Shown here piece after piece: positions 26,611 through 35,900 of a DNA stretch of 64,000 nt. Under the pieces are notes generated by a model. The model was not told the origin of the DNA. It saw nothing but the letters and a program-made list of their open reading frames with translations, and did not search any database. Location: contig OZ255703.1 of NCBI GenBank assembly GCA_965277055.1, forward strand, positions 124,001 to 188,000, in the 5' to 3' direction. The stretch comes from CBDCHC01 sp965277055 (GTDB lineage Bacteria > Pseudomonadota > Gammaproteobacteria > PS1 > Pseudothioglobaceae). Within the stretch, counting starts at the first letter, position 1. Every line of letters starts with the position of its first letter. The position numbers and the translations under genes were made by a program.

Positions 26611-27073
26611 TTACTAAGCGAGTATCCACTTCTTTCAGTAGCTCATTGATATCACCAAGTATTGGTACTTTTATATCAGGCTCTAGTTCGTGTAGTGGTA
26701 CGAGTACAAACGCCCGATTCATCATCTCAGGGTGAGGGACGATGAGTTCTTTACTGGCGATCACTTGTGCACCATAAATAATAATATCTAAATCAATAGT
26801 GCGTGCGCCCCACTTCTTCTCACGTACGCGGTGCTGCTGATGCTCGATGTGTTGGCATACTCTTAATAGCTCTAGAGCGGTGAGGTGCGTATTCACCCGA
26901 CATACGGCATTAAGATAATCAGGCTGTGGGGAATTATCCACTGGCTTAGATTTATATAGTGATGATAACCCTGTAACTTCAATATCCTCTTGGTTATTGA
27001 GGCTCATTAATGCTGTTTTGATTTGCTCCAGTGGGTTATTGAGGTTTGAGCCTAAGCCGATGTATGCAATCAT
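26597..27073 (-). CDS. folK: HPPK, 2-amino-4-hydroxy-6-hydroxymethyldihydropteridine pyrophosphokinase
   Basis: 158 residues. It transfers pyrophosphate from ATP to the pterin in folate synthesis. It starts MIAYIGLGSNLNNP and contains KWGARTIDLDIIIYG (Mg-binding D-x-D) and VPHPEMMNRAFVLVPL. It lies 2 bp after proB, the last gene of obgE-proB-folK. Confidence 0.95.
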   Translation of the reverse strand: MIAYIGLGSNLNNPLEQIKTALMSLNNQEDIEVTGLSSLYKSKPVDNSPQPDYLNAVCRVNTHLTALELLRVCQHIEHQQHRVREKKWGARTIDLDIIIYGAQVIASKELIVPHPEMMNRAFVLVPLHELEPDIKVPILGDINELLKEVDTRLVTKIG

Positions 27074-27075
27074 AC

Positions 27076-27840
27076 CTAATACAACACCGTACCCGAAGTG
27101 TTATTCTCTAAGATTTCTGTAAGTGCTTGTGGGTTACGCCCACTGGTAATATAGGTTTCACACGTAGCTAACTGTGCTGCATGTATCTTAGAGTACATAC
27201 CCCCTGTGCCTACACTACCTTGTTCTTTAGTAGCGTAGTTTTCAAGGGCAGAGTTAGTTTTGCTAATGCGATGAATGAGCGTTGCATCATCATGCATACT
27301 TGGGTTTTTATCATACAGCCCGAGCTGGTCGGTAAGGATGACTAATGTATCTGCTTGCATCAAATTACTTAAGAGAGCTGCCAGATTATCATTATCCCCA
27401 AAGTTGATTTCATCAGTGGAGACAGTATCATTTTCATTCACAATTGGTACCACACCCCAACTGAGGAGTGTATTAATAGTACCTATAATATTATCATAGC
27501 GCTGAATATTGGTGAGGTTGTCATTAGTAAGTAAGATTTGCGATGAAGTCATGCCTAACTCAGAAAATGCGTTTTCATAGGTATGCATGAGATCCATCTG
27601 CCCAATGCTCGCTAACGCTTGCAATTGGTGAATATCACTGGGTTTTTCGTTAAATCCTAGCACTCCTAGCCCACTGGCAATCGCCCCTGAAGACACCAGT
27701 ATGACATTAATACCACTCTGAGTAAGCATCTTAATCTCACGGGTGAGATGACCGATCAGCCCAGTATTGATAGAGGTACCACCAGAGGTGAGGAGGTTAG
27801 AGCCTATTTTGACTACCCAAGTATTAGTGTGCATGGTCAT
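27076..27840 (-). CDS. proB: Glutamate 5-kinase, short form without PUA domain
   Basis: 254 residues. It phosphorylates glutamate in proline synthesis. The amino-acid-kinase motifs are intact: VVKIGSNLLT, ILVSSGAIASGLG, NENDTVSTDEINFGDNDNLAA and TGGMYSKIHAA. The C-terminal PUA domain of the E. coli enzyme (367 residues) is absent, and the stop codon falls at the natural end of the kinase domain, so this is a compact form rather than a broken gene. It overlaps obgE by 4 bp. Confidence 0.93.
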   Translation of the reverse strand: MTMHTNTWVVKIGSNLLTSGGTSINTGLIGHLTREIKMLTQSGINVILVSSGAIASGLGVLGFNEKPSDIHQLQALASIGQMDLMHTYENAFSELGMTSSQILLTNDNLTNIQRYDNIIGTINTLLSWGVVPIVNENDTVSTDEINFGDNDNLAALLSNLMQADTLVILTDQLGLYDKNPSMHDDATLIHRISKTNSALENYATKEQGSVGTGGMYSKIHAAQLATCETYITSGRNPQALTEILENNTSGTVLY

Positions 27841-28853
27841 AGTGTACTCTCTGCTTCTTTTAAGGCTGTGATTTCTGCCTGAATTTTAAATATCAGTTCC
27901 CTACACCCTTTGCCGTTAATGGCAGATATTTCTAGTATTTCACCTGTATAATCAATCGCCCTTTTAAATTCTTCAATGAGTGAAATATCACTTAATGTAT
28001 CTATTTTATTAATGACTACGAGGCGGGGCTTTTGATACAACTCTTCGCTGAATTTTTTCAGCTCTGATTCAATGATATTGTAGTTTTCTATCGCAGTAGT
28101 GCCGTCTATAGGTGCAATATCTACGATATGTAGGAGTATTTTTGCCCGTGATAAATGTTTCAAAAACTCATCACCTAGCCCTACTCCTTGGCTGGCATTT
28201 TCTAGTAGCCCTGGGATGTCCGCAATAACAAAAGTTTCACTCCCTGCATTCACCACGCCTAATGATGGATGAAGAGTGGTAAACGGATAATCAGCTATCT
28301 TTGGCTTACTTGAGGTAATTTGGCGAATCAGTGAAGACTTGCCCGCATTTGGCTTGCCAAGAGTTGCCACATCTGCCATAATCATCAACTCCAAGCCAAG
28401 CTCACGCACTTCACCCAGAGTGCCTTTAGTGGTTTGGCGAGGAGCACGGTTAATACTTGATTTAAAACGAGCATTTCCAATACCATGAAACCCACCTTTA
28501 GCCACTAATAATTGCTCCTTATGAGTAAGAATTTCGCCGATGATTTCATCGGTATAGACATCAAGCACTTTAGTACCTAAAGGCATATTGATATATAAAT
28601 CAGGGGCAGATTTGCCTTTTTTATTACTCCCTTCACCTGGTGAGCCATTTTTGGCTTTATATAATGTGTTATAGCGAAATTCGCTCAAAGTATTCAAGCT
28701 TTCATCCCCTACGAGGTAGATACTCCCACCATCACCGCCATCACCGCCATCTGGTCCGCCGTCTGGGATGTATTTTTCACGTCTAAAGCTTAGGCATCCA
28801 TCTCCGCCTTTGCCAGCGGTAATTTTGATAGTTGCATTATCAACAAATTTCAC
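27837..28853 (-). CDS. obgE: ObgE/CgtA ribosome-associated GTPase
   Basis: 338 residues with a GTG start. The glycine-rich Obg fold (GGPDGGDGGDGGSIYLVGD) is followed by the GTPase domain: GKPNAGKSS (G1), DYPFTTLHP (G2), DIPGL (G3) and NKIDT (G4). It acts in 50S assembly and stress signalling. It is the first gene of obgE-proB-folK and is divergent from waaA. Confidence 0.96.
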   Translation of the reverse strand: MKFVDNATIKITAGKGGDGCLSFRREKYIPDGGPDGGDGGDGGSIYLVGDESLNTLSEFRYNTLYKAKNGSPGEGSNKKGKSAPDLYINMPLGTKVLDVYTDEIIGEILTHKEQLLVAKGGFHGIGNARFKSSINRAPRQTTKGTLGEVRELGLELMIMADVATLGKPNAGKSSLIRQITSSKPKIADYPFTTLHPSLGVVNAGSETFVIADIPGLLENASQGVGLGDEFLKHLSRAKILLHIVDIAPIDGTTAIENYNIIESELKKFSEELYQKPRLVVINKIDTLSDISLIEEFKRAIDYTGEILEISAINGKGCRELIFKIQAEITALKEAESTL

Positions 28854-28859
28854 TCAATT

Positions 28860-28888
28860 TTACTTAAAATATATTTTTTCGTTATTAT
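28860..28888 (+). promoter_or_regulatory. Possible waaA promoter
   Basis: TTACTT at 28860-28865 and TATTAT at 28883-28888 are separated by 17 bases, a plausible sigma70 pair in the obgE/waaA gap. If real, transcription would start near 28895, which argues for translation starting at TTG 28926 or at ATC 28899 rather than at earlier codons. There is no Shine-Dalgarno sequence. Confidence 0.35.
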
Positions 28889-28925
28889 ACCGTTAGTTAT
28901 CTACACACTTATTTATTATTGCCTA

Positions 28926-30116
28926 TTGCCCCTTGTGGTAGTGCATACTCTAAAAAAAGATGCGAAAAGTGTGTGGCAAAAACTCGGGTTCTATCAATGG
29001 GGTACTTTAGTGCACCCTATTCATTTTCATTGTGTCTCTGTAGGGGAATTTAACGCCTGTAAACCACTGATTACCGCTCTACACCAGTCGCACCCTATCA
29101 TCATTACTTCTACTACTGCTACAGGCTATCAAGCAGTAGCGGAGTATTGCCAAGATAAGGAAAATATTGCTCAATATTACTTTCCTTTTGATATCCCTTT
29201 TGCAGTCAAACGCTTCTTAGGGCGTACGCAGCCAATACTAAGTGTGATGTTTGAAACGGAAATATGGGTTAATTTTAATGCTATTGCAAAGCGCAATAAT
29301 ATTAAACTTGCTCTGATTAATGCACGTTTATCTGTAAAGTCTTTTAAAAAATATCAGTGGTTTAGTATGCTTACCAAACGAACGCTAAACTGCTTTGATA
29401 TGATTGCTACACAAAACGAATTAAGCTCTCAGCACTTTAAAGCTCTGGGATACACACACCCTTATACACTTCCTAGTATTAAATTTGATGTAGATACGAG
29501 GCTTAATACCAGCAAACAACAAGAGGTACAAATGCTCTTAAAGGGTAAAAAAGCACTCGTATGTGCGAGTACTCATGCTAATGAAGAAGAGATGATACTA
29601 AGTGCTTACTTGGAAAAACCTAGAGAATATGTTTTAGTACTCATACCTCGGCATCCACAGCGATTTGCTGAAGTAGAAAAACTCCTAAGAACGATGAATG
29701 TTTCATACATCAAACAAAGTACCCCCACATACTCAGATACTCAGGTTATCTTAGCAGACTCTATGGGCTATGTACGAGAATACTATGCACATAGTTTTGT
29801 AGCATTTGTTGGTGGGTCGTTAGTGGATCATGTAGGTGGGCATAATATGCTGGAGGCTATGGCATTTGATACACTAGTGGTGAGTGGCAAACATACTTTT
29901 AATTTTGTTCTGAGTGCTGATTTAGCTGCTCAAAAGTCACTCATTATCATTGAAGATGCTTTTGCATTGTGTACCATCGCTGATGCATATTATCAAGAGA
30001 ATACACTTTATCAAAACTATATAGACAATGCAAAAATATCAATCAAAAAAAATAAAGGTACACTACTGCAATTACATAATTATATACAGCAACTCATTAA
30101 TCCAACTGAGGATTAA
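28926..30116 (+). CDS. waaA: Kdo transferase WaaA (KdtA); start uncertain, likely further upstream
   Basis: It transfers Kdo to lipid A precursors. Signatures are HCVSVGEFNACKPLI, TSTTATGYQAV, YFPFDIPFAVKRFL, FETEIWVNF, INARLSVKSF, CASTHANEEE, IPRHPQRF and VGGSLVDHVGGHNMLEAMA. From the first standard start (TTG 28926) the protein has 396 residues but lacks most of the N-terminal membrane anchor. The same frame is open back to a stop at 28791. Codons 28869-28925 encode a hydrophobic run ending YTLIYYCLLPLVVV, which aligns with the E. coli anchor, so translation may begin at a rare ATT/ATA/ATC codon between 28857 and 28899. The 3' end overlaps the Lrp gene by 20 bp. Confidence 0.9.
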   Translation: MPLVVVHTLKKDAKSVWQKLGFYQWGTLVHPIHFHCVSVGEFNACKPLITALHQSHPIIITSTTATGYQAVAEYCQDKENIAQYYFPFDIPFAVKRFLGRTQPILSVMFETEIWVNFNAIAKRNNIKLALINARLSVKSFKKYQWFSMLTKRTLNCFDMIATQNELSSQHFKALGYTHPYTLPSIKFDVDTRLNTSKQQEVQMLLKGKKALVCASTHANEEEMILSAYLEKPREYVLVLIPRHPQRFAEVEKLLRTMNVSYIKQSTPTYSDTQVILADSMGYVREYYAHSFVAFVGGSLVDHVGGHNMLEAMAFDTLVVSGKHTFNFVLSADLAAQKSLIIIEDAFALCTIADAYYQENTLYQNYIDNAKISIKKNKGTLLQLHNYIQQLINPTED

Positions 30117-30552
30117 TTCTGCGCACCACTTCTTTTAAAGCAAAATTTGATTGTAACCTAGAAACATGCGGCAGGCTAGAGAGCTTATGCTTATGAAGTT
30201 GTTCATAATCTTTAATATCAGCCACACCAACATGAAGCAAATAATCATAATCACCGCTAATTAAATAGCAACCTAACACATTGGAAATGGTTGCTACCTG
30301 TTGTTCAAATTCTGCAAGTTTGGCACTCTCTTGACTGCTTAGAGTGATACGAATAATAACTTGGGTTGCACAACGCTGAATTTCTGCGTTGACTAAGGTA
30401 ATATAGCCTTTAATAATGCCTTTTTCCTCTAAATTTTTCACTCTACGATATGTTGCAGCTGGAGACAAACACACCGCCTCAGCAAGTTCAACATTAGTTA
30501 TTCTTGCATTATTTGCTAATAATTGCAAGATTTTTAAATCTATTTTGTTCAT
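30097..30552 (-). CDS. Lrp/AsnC-family transcriptional regulator
   Basis: 151 residues. An N-terminal helix-turn-helix (DLKILQLLANNARITNVELAEAVCLSPAATYRRV) is followed by a RAM effector domain with ISGDYDYLLHVGV. Lrp-type proteins sense amino acids. The gene is divergent from alanine dehydrogenase, and the gap carries repeats that look like operators, so control of ald in response to alanine is the likely job. Confidence 0.9.
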   Translation of the reverse strand: MNKIDLKILQLLANNARITNVELAEAVCLSPAATYRRVKNLEEKGIIKGYITLVNAEIQRCATQVIIRITLSSQESAKLAEFEQQVATISNVLGCYLISGDYDYLLHVGVADIKDYEQLHKHKLSSLPHVSRLQSNFALKEVVRRINPQLD

Positions 30553-30578
30553 ATAGTTATTTATAAAACGAAATAATT

Positions 30579-30670
30579 AAATATTATTTACTATTTGTAA
30601 AATTAAATGAAATATTATTTACTATTATATGATTTAATTGTATTATTTGTGAACATTATTTAACTGTATT
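30579..30670. promoter_or_regulatory. Repeated AT-rich motifs in the lrp-ald gap, candidate Lrp sites
   Basis: AAATATTATTTACTATT occurs exactly at 30579-30595 and 30610-30626, 31 bp apart (about three helical turns). A related copy, AACATTATTTAACTGTATT, lies at 30652-30670. Spaced A/T-rich sites on one DNA face fit an octameric Lrp regulator wrapping DNA. Confidence 0.5.
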
Positions 30671-30705
30671 CAGGCTAAACTATTAATTTTATTGTGAGGA
30701 TGTGT

Positions 30706-31824
30706 ATGATTATCGGAGTACCAAAAGAAATTAAAAATAATGAATTTCGCGTTGGCTTGACGCCTGAATCTGTTTCGTTATTAACTCAGCAAGGTCATAG
30801 TGTTGTACTAGAGCATAATGCTGGAAAAGGCATTTATGCATCAGATGAAAGCTATATTCAAGCTGGAGCAAAAATTGTGACTACAGCAGAAGAGGTATTT
30901 TCTACTGCAGAAATGATTGTGAAAGTCAAAGAACCACAACCACAAGAATGTACTATGTTGCGTGAGGGTCAAATTTTATTCACTTACCTTCATCTTGCTC
31001 CAGATCCAAAACAAACAGAATTATTAATTAAATCAAAGGCAGTATGTATTGCCTATGAAACTATTACCGACAATGAAGGCGGATTACCATTATTAAAACC
31101 AATGAGTCAAGTTGCAGGTAGAATTGCCATCCAAGCAGGAGCATATTCACTTGAAAAATCTCATCATGGTAGGGGCGTGCTTCTTGGCGGAGTAAGCGGT
31201 GTTGCTCCGGGAAAAGTTCTTATTATTGGCGGTGGTATCGTTGGTTTCAATGCCGCCCAAATGGCTGTAGGACTTGGCGCTGAAGTAGTTATCTTAGATA
31301 AAAATAATGCGGTGATAGAATCTCTTCATAATTATTTTGGCAATAAAGCAAAAGTATTACATGCTAATAACAAAACATTAGTAGCACAGTTACAAAATGC
31401 TGATTTAGTTATAGGTGCGGTGCTGATTCCAGGTGCTGCTGCTCCAAAAATTATTACTCAAGATATGCTATCAGTAATGAAAGAAGGAAGTGTGTTAGTA
31501 GATGTAGCTATTGATCAAGGGGGATGCTTTGAGACTTCTAAACCCACCACACATGCAGAACCAACCTATAGTGTAGATGGAGTAATTCATTATTGCGTAG
31601 CAAATATGCCTGGAGCAACCCCACTAACTGCAACATATGCACTTAATAATGCAACTATTGAACATGTGTTAAATATTGCGAATAATGGCTGGGAGCATGC
31701 AGTGAAGCACAATGTTCATCTTAAACAAGGAGTAAATATTTATCAATCACATGTGACATACGAGCCCGTAGCCGCAGAATTAGGATATGAATATACTCCC
31801 ATTGATACGTTATTATCTGATTAA
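30706..31824 (+). CDS. ald: Alanine dehydrogenase
   Basis: 372 residues. It interconverts L-alanine and pyruvate plus ammonia with NAD. Segments are IIGVPKEIKNNEFRVGLTPE, the substrate lysine in VKVKEPQP, the catalytic histidine in TYLHLAPDP, the Rossmann motif VLIIGGGIVGFNAA and VDVAIDQGGCFETSKPT. ATG 30706 is chosen because AGGA lies five bases upstream and the start matches Ald; earlier in-frame GTG 30694 and ATG 30700 do not fit. Confidence 0.95.
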   Translation: MIIGVPKEIKNNEFRVGLTPESVSLLTQQGHSVVLEHNAGKGIYASDESYIQAGAKIVTTAEEVFSTAEMIVKVKEPQPQECTMLREGQILFTYLHLAPDPKQTELLIKSKAVCIAYETITDNEGGLPLLKPMSQVAGRIAIQAGAYSLEKSHHGRGVLLGGVSGVAPGKVLIIGGGIVGFNAAQMAVGLGAEVVILDKNNAVIESLHNYFGNKAKVLHANNKTLVAQLQNADLVIGAVLIPGAAAPKIITQDMLSVMKEGSVLVDVAIDQGGCFETSKPTTHAEPTYSVDGVIHYCVANMPGATPLTATYALNNATIEHVLNIANNGWEHAVKHNVHLKQGVNIYQSHVTYEPVAAELGYEYTPIDTLLSD

Positions 31825-32017
31825 TGTGTATCACCAAAGACATTAATCAGCACCACACCTAAGACAATGCAGATAATACCTACAATCACATAGATATTAG
31901 GGAGTTCTTTGAATAATATGATAGAAATAAGCGTAATCAAAATAATCCCAAGCCCTGCCCACAACGCATAAGCGATATGCATAGGTATAGTGCGCAAGGT
32001 GAGGGATAAAAAAATAA
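31821..32017 (-). pseudogene. SMR (EmrE/SugE-like) transporter gene, 5' part lost at an IS end
   Basis: The minus strand encodes about 64 residues, TLRTIPMHIAYALWAGLGII then LFKELPNIYVIVGIICIVLG, ending FGDTH and TAA. This aligns with the last two thirds of small multidrug resistance proteins (EmrE: TLAYIPTGIAYAIWSGVGIV). The frame runs into the left end of the IS-like element at 32018, and no sequence matching the missing 40 or so N-terminal residues is found on the far side. The gene was therefore truncated by insertion plus deletion. Its stop codon overlaps the ald stop by 2 bases. Confidence 0.8.
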
Positions 32018-32754
32018 GGGTCTTGACTAGTTAAACATTAACAAAATGCTTAAAATACTAGTTATAACAATGAAAAACAAGTATTATCATCGTTCAAGAA
32101 TTACAGAAGCAAAATTTAGAGAAGTTTTAAGATACTTTTGTGCTGATTTAACAGCAGAACAAATTGTCACTTTTACTCACCTAAATAGAAACACCATTAA
32201 AAAATATTGTTCTTATTAAGACAAAGGCTAGTAGAACTTTCACAGCTTCAACCTCCTCACCCAAAAGGGGAGGTTGAAGTTGATGAAAGTTATTTTGGTG
32301 CAAAAAGAGTCAAAGGCAAACAAGGTCGTGGTGCGTTAGGTAAGACAATTGTATTTGGCATTTTAAAACGTGGTGGAAATGTGTATACTGAAATAGTGCC
32401 AAATTGCAAAAGTACAACACTGCAAGTCGTCATACGAGGCAAGGTAGAACTAGATAGTGTTATTCACTCCGATGGCTTGTGTGGATATAATGGACTTGTA
32501 GATTTTGGCTATAAGAAGCATTTAAGAGTAGACCATGGCACAAATGAATTTGTCCGTGGTAAGTCTCATATTAACGGCATCGAATCATTTTGGGGCATGC
32601 TAAAACAAGGCTATCTAAGGTTAGAGGTATGAATCATCTAAGTTTGAACTTCACTTAAAAGAGCGTGAGTTTAGGTTTAATAATAGAGGTAAAAATCTCT
32701 ATTATTTATTGTTAAAAATATTTAGAGAAAAACCTCTAAAGTTGTCATAGCCCC
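32018..32754 (+). mobile_element. Degenerate IS1595-family (IS1016-like) insertion sequence
   Basis: About 737 bp. The left end starts GGGTCTTGACTAGTT; the complement of the right end reads GGGGCTATGACAACT, an imperfect terminal inverted repeat. The flanks are A-rich (AAAAATAA left, AAAAAAAA right), consistent with an 8-bp target duplication but not decisive in poly-A. The body encodes a transposase of the ISXO2/IS1595 kind in three frames. Boundaries are good to a few bases. Confidence 0.75.
32070..32748 (+). pseudogene. IS1595-type transposase with two frame changes
   Basis: The first frame (32070-32219, 49 codons) gives a helix-turn-helix part ending HLNRNTIKKY. A -1 change at a run of six A residues (32199-32204) moves into the frame LLRQRLVELSQ, which runs to 32632 and carries the catalytic-domain segments EVDESYFGAKRVKG, VIHSDGLCGYNG and HINGIESFWGMLKQG (DDN-type triad). 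A second change near 32628 restores LHLKEREFRFNNRGKNL to the stop at 32746-32748. Either decay or, for the first site only, programmed slippage could explain this. Confidence 0.75.
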
Positions 32755-32792
32755 AAAAAAAATTATCAGTGCTCTAAAAAAAACCAAAAAAA

Positions 32793-32820
32793 CTTGCAAA
32801 ATGCATTTTTACGGTATAAT
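32793..32820 (+). promoter_or_regulatory. Candidate promoter upstream of the giant lipoprotein gene
   Basis: CTTGCA at 32793-32798 and a perfect TATAAT at 32815-32820, 16 bases apart, just outside the right end of the IS remnant. A second perfect TATAAT at 32884-32889 lies closer to the start codon but has no clear -35. AGGA at 32901-32904 precedes the ATG. Confidence 0.4.
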
Positions 32821-32908
32821 AATCATAATTACAATAGATAAATTATATCTTTAAATATTCACCTAAATAATTGAATTTAATGATATAATTTTTGCAATAT
32901 AGGAACAT

Positions 32909-35900
32909 ATGCACCAGTCCAAAAATGCTACTATTAGTTTTAGTTTTGCTAATATCAAACTCTATATACTTTTAGCACTTTCCTCAATATTTCTTGCTAG
33001 TTGTGTTGGTTCATCTAGTGGTGGTAGTTCAGGCTCTACTATTACTGTAGGCTTGTTTAAAGGACCTACTGTAGGCGCAAGTTGTGATATTACAGATGCT
33101 TCTGGTAAGACCATTAATCGTATAACTGGTCCAAAGGGTCTTTCTATTGAATCCTCAAGTATATCTCCTGGCATACTTACTGTTTCATGCTCGGGTGGTA
33201 CATATATTGATGAAGCGACTAATGCAGAAGTAGATGCACCAAATATGCGTGCAGTAGCATACTATCCAGGTGGTGACTTCAAAATTATTATATCTCCATT
33301 ATCAGAAATTGCTTACCAACGTGCTATTGCAGTAGCTGGTAATGTTGATTCTCTTGATGAATCAAAGGTAAATGCTGAAAGTGAAGCAGTAGCAACCTTA
33401 TTTGGTCTTGACGGAGTTAATACCCTACAAACTATCCCAACACCTATTGTAGGTACGAATGCAGCAACTGCTGAAGACAATGATGAAGGTAGATTTGCTA
33501 TGGTGCTCGCAGGGCTATCAAAAATGATTGGTGACAGCCAAGGTGGTACTTCTACTGCTCAAGTAGAAGCAGGTATTGATGCACTTGTTAAAGACTTAGC
33601 AGAGGATGGTGTATTTGATACCAAAGATAGTCTTATTGCAGGTATTAACTCTGTTGTTGTATCAAATCCAAGCATTGATTCTGAAGTGAATGCCACATTA
33701 ACGACAGCTATTTCAGATGCTACTTTAGATGCTACCGCTACTCTTACTGCTGTAGAAGCGCCAGCGATTAGTGTACCCAATAATACTCAGTATGTGTATG
33801 TTGTAAATACTGCAATTACTAATTTAGTATATAGTGCACTCGAATCTAGTGGTGGTGCCACAGAATGTAGTATTAGCTCGCTCCCTCAGGGGCTACAATT
33901 AAATGGTACAACAACTCTTACTGTAGCACCTAATAGGTCTGGGCAATGTGTAATATCAGGTACGCCAAGCACAGTAACTGCTACTGCTAATTACACACTG
34001 ACAGTAAGCAATGCTATAGGTAGCGAATCCGCAGAAATTAGCTTAACTGTGAATCCAGAAGCACCAAATGTTGCTGATGCAAGTGCACAAACACTCACTA
34101 AAGGTACTCCTGCTACTATTAGCTTTGACAATACAGGTGGCACAATTACAAGTTGTACTTTAGATGTAACCTCTGACTCTCTGACTGGAACAGGACTATC
34201 TCTTAATAGTAATGATTGCTCAATCACTGGAACTCCAAATACTGTAACTACGTTAAATATTGTTGTTGTTGCAACTAATGTTACTGCAACTGATACTGCT
34301 AACGTGTCTATCACTATTAATGACGAAGCTCCCGCTCTTCAAAATATTCCTACCAAACAAATTTTCGCTCTCAATGTTGCCAAAACAATTACCTTCAATA
34401 ATGCCGGCGGTGGTACACTTACCGAATGTAGTGTTAGTCCAGCATTACCAACTGGGTTAACCATTGCTCCAAATAGCACTAATACAACATGTGAAATCAC
34501 TGGTAGTGCAACCACAGAAACACCAGTTGCAACATATACGATTACAGCAAAAAATGCTACCGCACAATCTAATGCTGATGTTGCTATAGAAGTTGTTAAT
34601 ATAATTCCAGTAAATGTAGTACCAATAACTTCAAGTGTTTTTGAAAATGCAGGCTCTGTAGTTGCATTCCGCATTGAAACAACACCAGCTCCAAGTTCAG
34701 ATCTTACAGGTACACTGAACTTTGGTGGTAATGCAAGTACTGGTGGACATGCAAGTGCTGCAAAAAGTACATTTACTATTGCTGCAGGTACTACCTCAAC
34801 AACATTATCGATAAATCTTACTGATAATGAGTATCCAAATAGCGCTAGAGTATTTACTGCTCAAGTAAGCAGTGTGAGTGATACTACCTATGGTCCAGGT
34901 GCAACTGGAAGGATTGATATTACTGATAATGATGCCCCTTATGTAGTAACAGTATCAGGGACAAATGCACCACTTACTGAAGCTGATAATGCTATTCTTA
35001 CATTTACTATTAGCACAAATAGAGCTGTTGCCACAAATGACGCGGTTACTGTTGATTTAAGTTATGGTGATTCAAGCACTACAGCAGATGTATCAGGTAC
35101 TTCTGACTTTAGTAATATTCCAACTCAGGTAGTTATCTCAGCAGGTGAAAATAGTGCTACGCTAGAACTTCCACTAGTAAATGACAATACTGTAGAACGT
35201 ACAGAATATGTAAATGCAGCAATTAGTAACGCAACTAATGCACATGGCGGATCATTTGCTATAGGTAATAGCCAAACAGCAACAATTAATGATAATGACG
35301 TATACACCCTCACTATCACCGCAGTTACTAACGGTAGTGAACCAAATACTAATGGTGCATTTAGCGTAAGTGTATCTCCAGCAAATGCTACAGGTAGTCC
35401 AATTACAGGTACTATTAATTACACTGGTAGTACAGCAGTAGATAACACCGATTATCAAAATGCCCCTGTCTCATTCTCTATTGCCGATGGTGCAACATCA
35501 CAAACAATCACTATTACCGCTCTTGATGATGGTATAGTAGATGCAGATAAAGTACTCACCGCAACCATTAGTGATATCAATGCATCAGGCTTTGCTACAG
35601 CAACTCAAAATACCAGTGCAAATATAACACTCAGTGATGATGATGGATATGTATTTAGTATTACCGCACTCAACAATCCTACAGAACCAAGCTCAGACAG
35701 TACGGTGGATCTCTTCTTAGTAGCTGTAAATAGTGAAAATATCTCAGGAAGCGACCTGGTAGGGAACATCACTTATGGCGGTACTGCCGAAAGTAATGAC
35801 TATATAAATGCCCCAGCACAATTTACTATTGCACCAAACCAAAGTGTATTTACAGTCACTGTAACCATCAAAGCAGATACAGTACCAGAGACCAATGAAA

